A stretch of DNA of 7,878 bases, from positions 1-7,878 of the forward strand of contig JAJYTL010000146.1 in assembly GCA_021793055.1 (NCBI GenBank), read 5' to 3'. The position numbers and the translations under genes are program-made. The notes beneath the pieces are model-generated. The model was given only the letters and a program-made list of their open reading frames with translations, ran no database searches and was not told the origin of the DNA. Shown one piece after another: positions 6,409-7,878 of this stretch; position 1 is the stretch's first letter, and each line of letters opens with the position of its first letter. The DNA is from Pseudomonadota bacterium (GTDB lineage: Bacteria > Pseudomonadota > Alphaproteobacteria > Ferrovibrionales > Ferrovibrionaceae).

Positions 6409-7878
6409 ATGCGCGTTCTGTTCGTTTCGTCTGAAATTTGCCCCTTGGCCAAGACCGGCGGCCTTGCCGATGTCAGCGCGGCGCTGCCTCTGGCGCTGGC
6501 GCGGCTCGGCGTCGAGATGCGTCTTCTCATGCCGGCCTATCCGCAGGCCATGGCGACAGCGGTCCGGAAGTCGGTGCGGGCCGAGGTTGCGGATTTCATG
6601 GGCACCGGCAAGCTCCGCCTGATTTCGGCACGCATGCCGGATACGGGCCTGGCCGTTTGGCTGATGGACAGCCCGTTGCTGTTCGCCCGCGGCGGCGGTC
6701 TCTATTGCGACGAACAAGGCGCCGACTGGCCCGACAACGCGCGGCGCTTCGCGACCTTCAGCCATTTCGCCGCCCACCTTGCCGCGGGCGACGTGCTGGC
6801 GGAGGGGCGCGCCGATATCGTTCACGCCAACGATTGGCATACCGCCTTGGCGCCGCTCCTGCTGTCGGCGCGAAACGACCCGCGGCCGGCCACCGTGCTG
6901 ACGATTCACAACTTGGCCTACCAAGGGCTCTTCCCGGGCGATCTTCACGACGACCTCCGCCTGCCGAGGGATTCCGCGAGCGTCGCCGGGCTCGAATTCT
7001 ATGGCAAGATCTCGTTTCTCAAGGCGGGGATCCGCTTCGCCGATCGCATCACCACCGTAAGTCCGACCTATGCCGGAGAAATCCTCACGCCCTGCTGCGG
7101 CTGTGGCCTCGAGGGCCTGTTGGCCGAGCGCGCCGGCGACATCAGCGGTATCCTGAACGGCGTCGATTACGGCATCTGGGACCCCGCGAGCGATCCTTTC
7201 ATCACCGCCCGCTTCGAAGCGGGCGATCTGTCCGGCAAGCGGGCCTGCAAATCCGCGCTGCAGATCCACCTCGGCCTCGACGCGAAGGTGGAGCGGCCGC
7301 TCATGGCCTACATCTGCCGCCTCACCGACCAGAAGATGACCGACGTGGTGCTCGCCGCGCTGCCGCAGATCCTAAGTCGGGAGGTCGATCTCGCCGTTCT
7401 CGGTGAAGGCGATCCCGAGTTGGAACGCCGCTTGCGCGAGGCCGCGACGCGATACCCGGGACGACTGGCGGTTCATATCGGCTACGAGGAGCCACTGGCG
7501 CATGGCTTTTTCGCCGGCGCCGACATCCTGCTCCATCCCTCTCGCTTCGAGCCCTGCGGCTTGGCCCCGCTTTATGCGCTGCGCTATGGCAGTCTGCCGA
7601 TCGTCCGCCATGTCGGCGGGCTCGCGGACACGGTGACCGACGCGAGCGACGCCAGCTTGCGCAACGGGACCGCCAACGGCTTCGCGTTTCGCGACGACAA
7701 TACCGATGACATGCTGGCCGGCATCGACCGTGCCCTTGCCGCCTATCGGCAGCCGGTCGCTTGGCGCCGGATGCAGCGCACCGCCATGAGCCAGAATTTC
7801 GGCTGGACCGCATCCGCGCAACGCTATCTTGCCCTCTACCGGGCGCTCGCGCCCGAAGCCGCGGCCAAAGCGGCGCTG
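6409..7878 (+). CDS. glgA: Glycogen synthase (ADP-glucose type, GT5, GT-B fold), open at the window edge
   Basis: GlgA transfers glucose from ADP-glucose to the growing alpha-1,4-glucan in the cytoplasm. The reading frame runs 490 codons from ATG 6409 to the window end without a stop. The E. coli enzyme has 477 residues, so only the last few codons should be missing. The N-terminal KTGGLADV has Lys15 at the position of the E. coli ADP-glucose-contacting lysine. HANDWHT, TIHNLAYQG, FADRITTVSPTYAGEI and GILNGVD follow in family order. The C-terminal half has Arg304 and Lys309 in CRLTDQK and Glu381 in SRFEPCGL, equivalent to E. coli Arg300, Lys305 and Glu377. GGLADTV and the terminal FGWTASAQRYLALY close the domain. 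QKM replaces the usual QKG. AAGG lies nine bases before the ATG. No other glycogen gene is visible; others may lie downstream. Confidence 0.95.
   Translation, partial: MRVLFVSSEICPLAKTGGLADVSAALPLALARLGVEMRLLMPAYPQAMATAVRKSVRAEVADFMGTGKLRLISARMPDTGLAVWLMDSPLLFARGGGLYCDEQGADWPDNARRFATFSHFAAHLAAGDVLAEGRADIVHANDWHTALAPLLLSARNDPRPATVLTIHNLAYQGLFPGDLHDDLRLPRDSASVAGLEFYGKISFLKAGIRFADRITTVSPTYAGEILTPCCGCGLEGLLAERAGDISGILNGVDYGIWDPASDPFITARFEAGDLSGKRACKSALQIHLGLDAKVERPLMAYICRLTDQKMTDVVLAALPQILSREVDLAVLGEGDPELERRLREAATRYPGRLAVHIGYEEPLAHGFFAGADILLHPSRFEPCGLAPLYALRYGSLPIVRHVGGLADTVTDASDASLRNGTANGFAFRDDNTDDMLAGIDRALAAYRQPVAWRRMQRTAMSQNFGWTASAQRYLALYRALAPEAAAKAAL

Noticed and set aside
6253..7269. 338-codon minus-strand frame over the glgA start
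   Set aside because: It is antisense to GlgA, whose catalytic motifs are all present in the plus frame.

Overview
The window reads like chromosomal or large-replicon DNA of a high-GC alphaproteobacterium. Most coding stretches are about 60-70% GC by hand count of sample lines. A GTTC-N7-GTTC element of the alphaproteobacterial LexA type is present, and the control sites look like FNR/FixK boxes. Genus cannot be fixed from the sequence alone.

Layout: (1) 1 to about 437, a non-coding region with a LexA-type box, a 13-bp dyad and a near-perfect 18-bp hairpin. (2) About 438-2813 (+), a plasma-membrane proton-pumping P-type ATPase (P-IIIA). (3) 2837-3982 (-), a periplasmic L,D-transpeptidase with a LysM-like segment and a YkuD domain, convergent with the ATPase after a 23-bp gap. 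(4) 3983-4206, a divergent promoter region holding a perfect FNR/FixK-type box. (5) 4207-4644 (+), a UspA-family universal stress protein. (6) 4742-5893 (-), an unrecognised two-module protein: an acidic soluble N-terminal part joined to a glycine-rich hydrophobic C-terminal part. (7) 5894-6408, a long divergent intergenic region with two further FNR/FixK-like boxes. (8) 6409 to the window end (+), glycogen synthase GlgA, still open at the edge.

The unifying feature is regulatory. Three 14-bp dyads fit TTGAT-N4-ATCAA with none or one half-site mismatch. Each sits in an intergenic gap, about 27-30 bp upstream of a plausible -10 hexamer, as in class II FNR/CRP-type promoters. Together they could serve the transpeptidase, the universal stress protein, the two-module protein and GlgA. 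I infer a low-oxygen or energy-limitation stress cluster: pH and membrane-potential maintenance, envelope cross-linking, a stress protein and carbon storage. The ATPase has only a 13-bp dyad one base short of the consensus, so its membership is doubtful. I see no mobile elements, CRISPR arrays, tRNAs or rRNAs.
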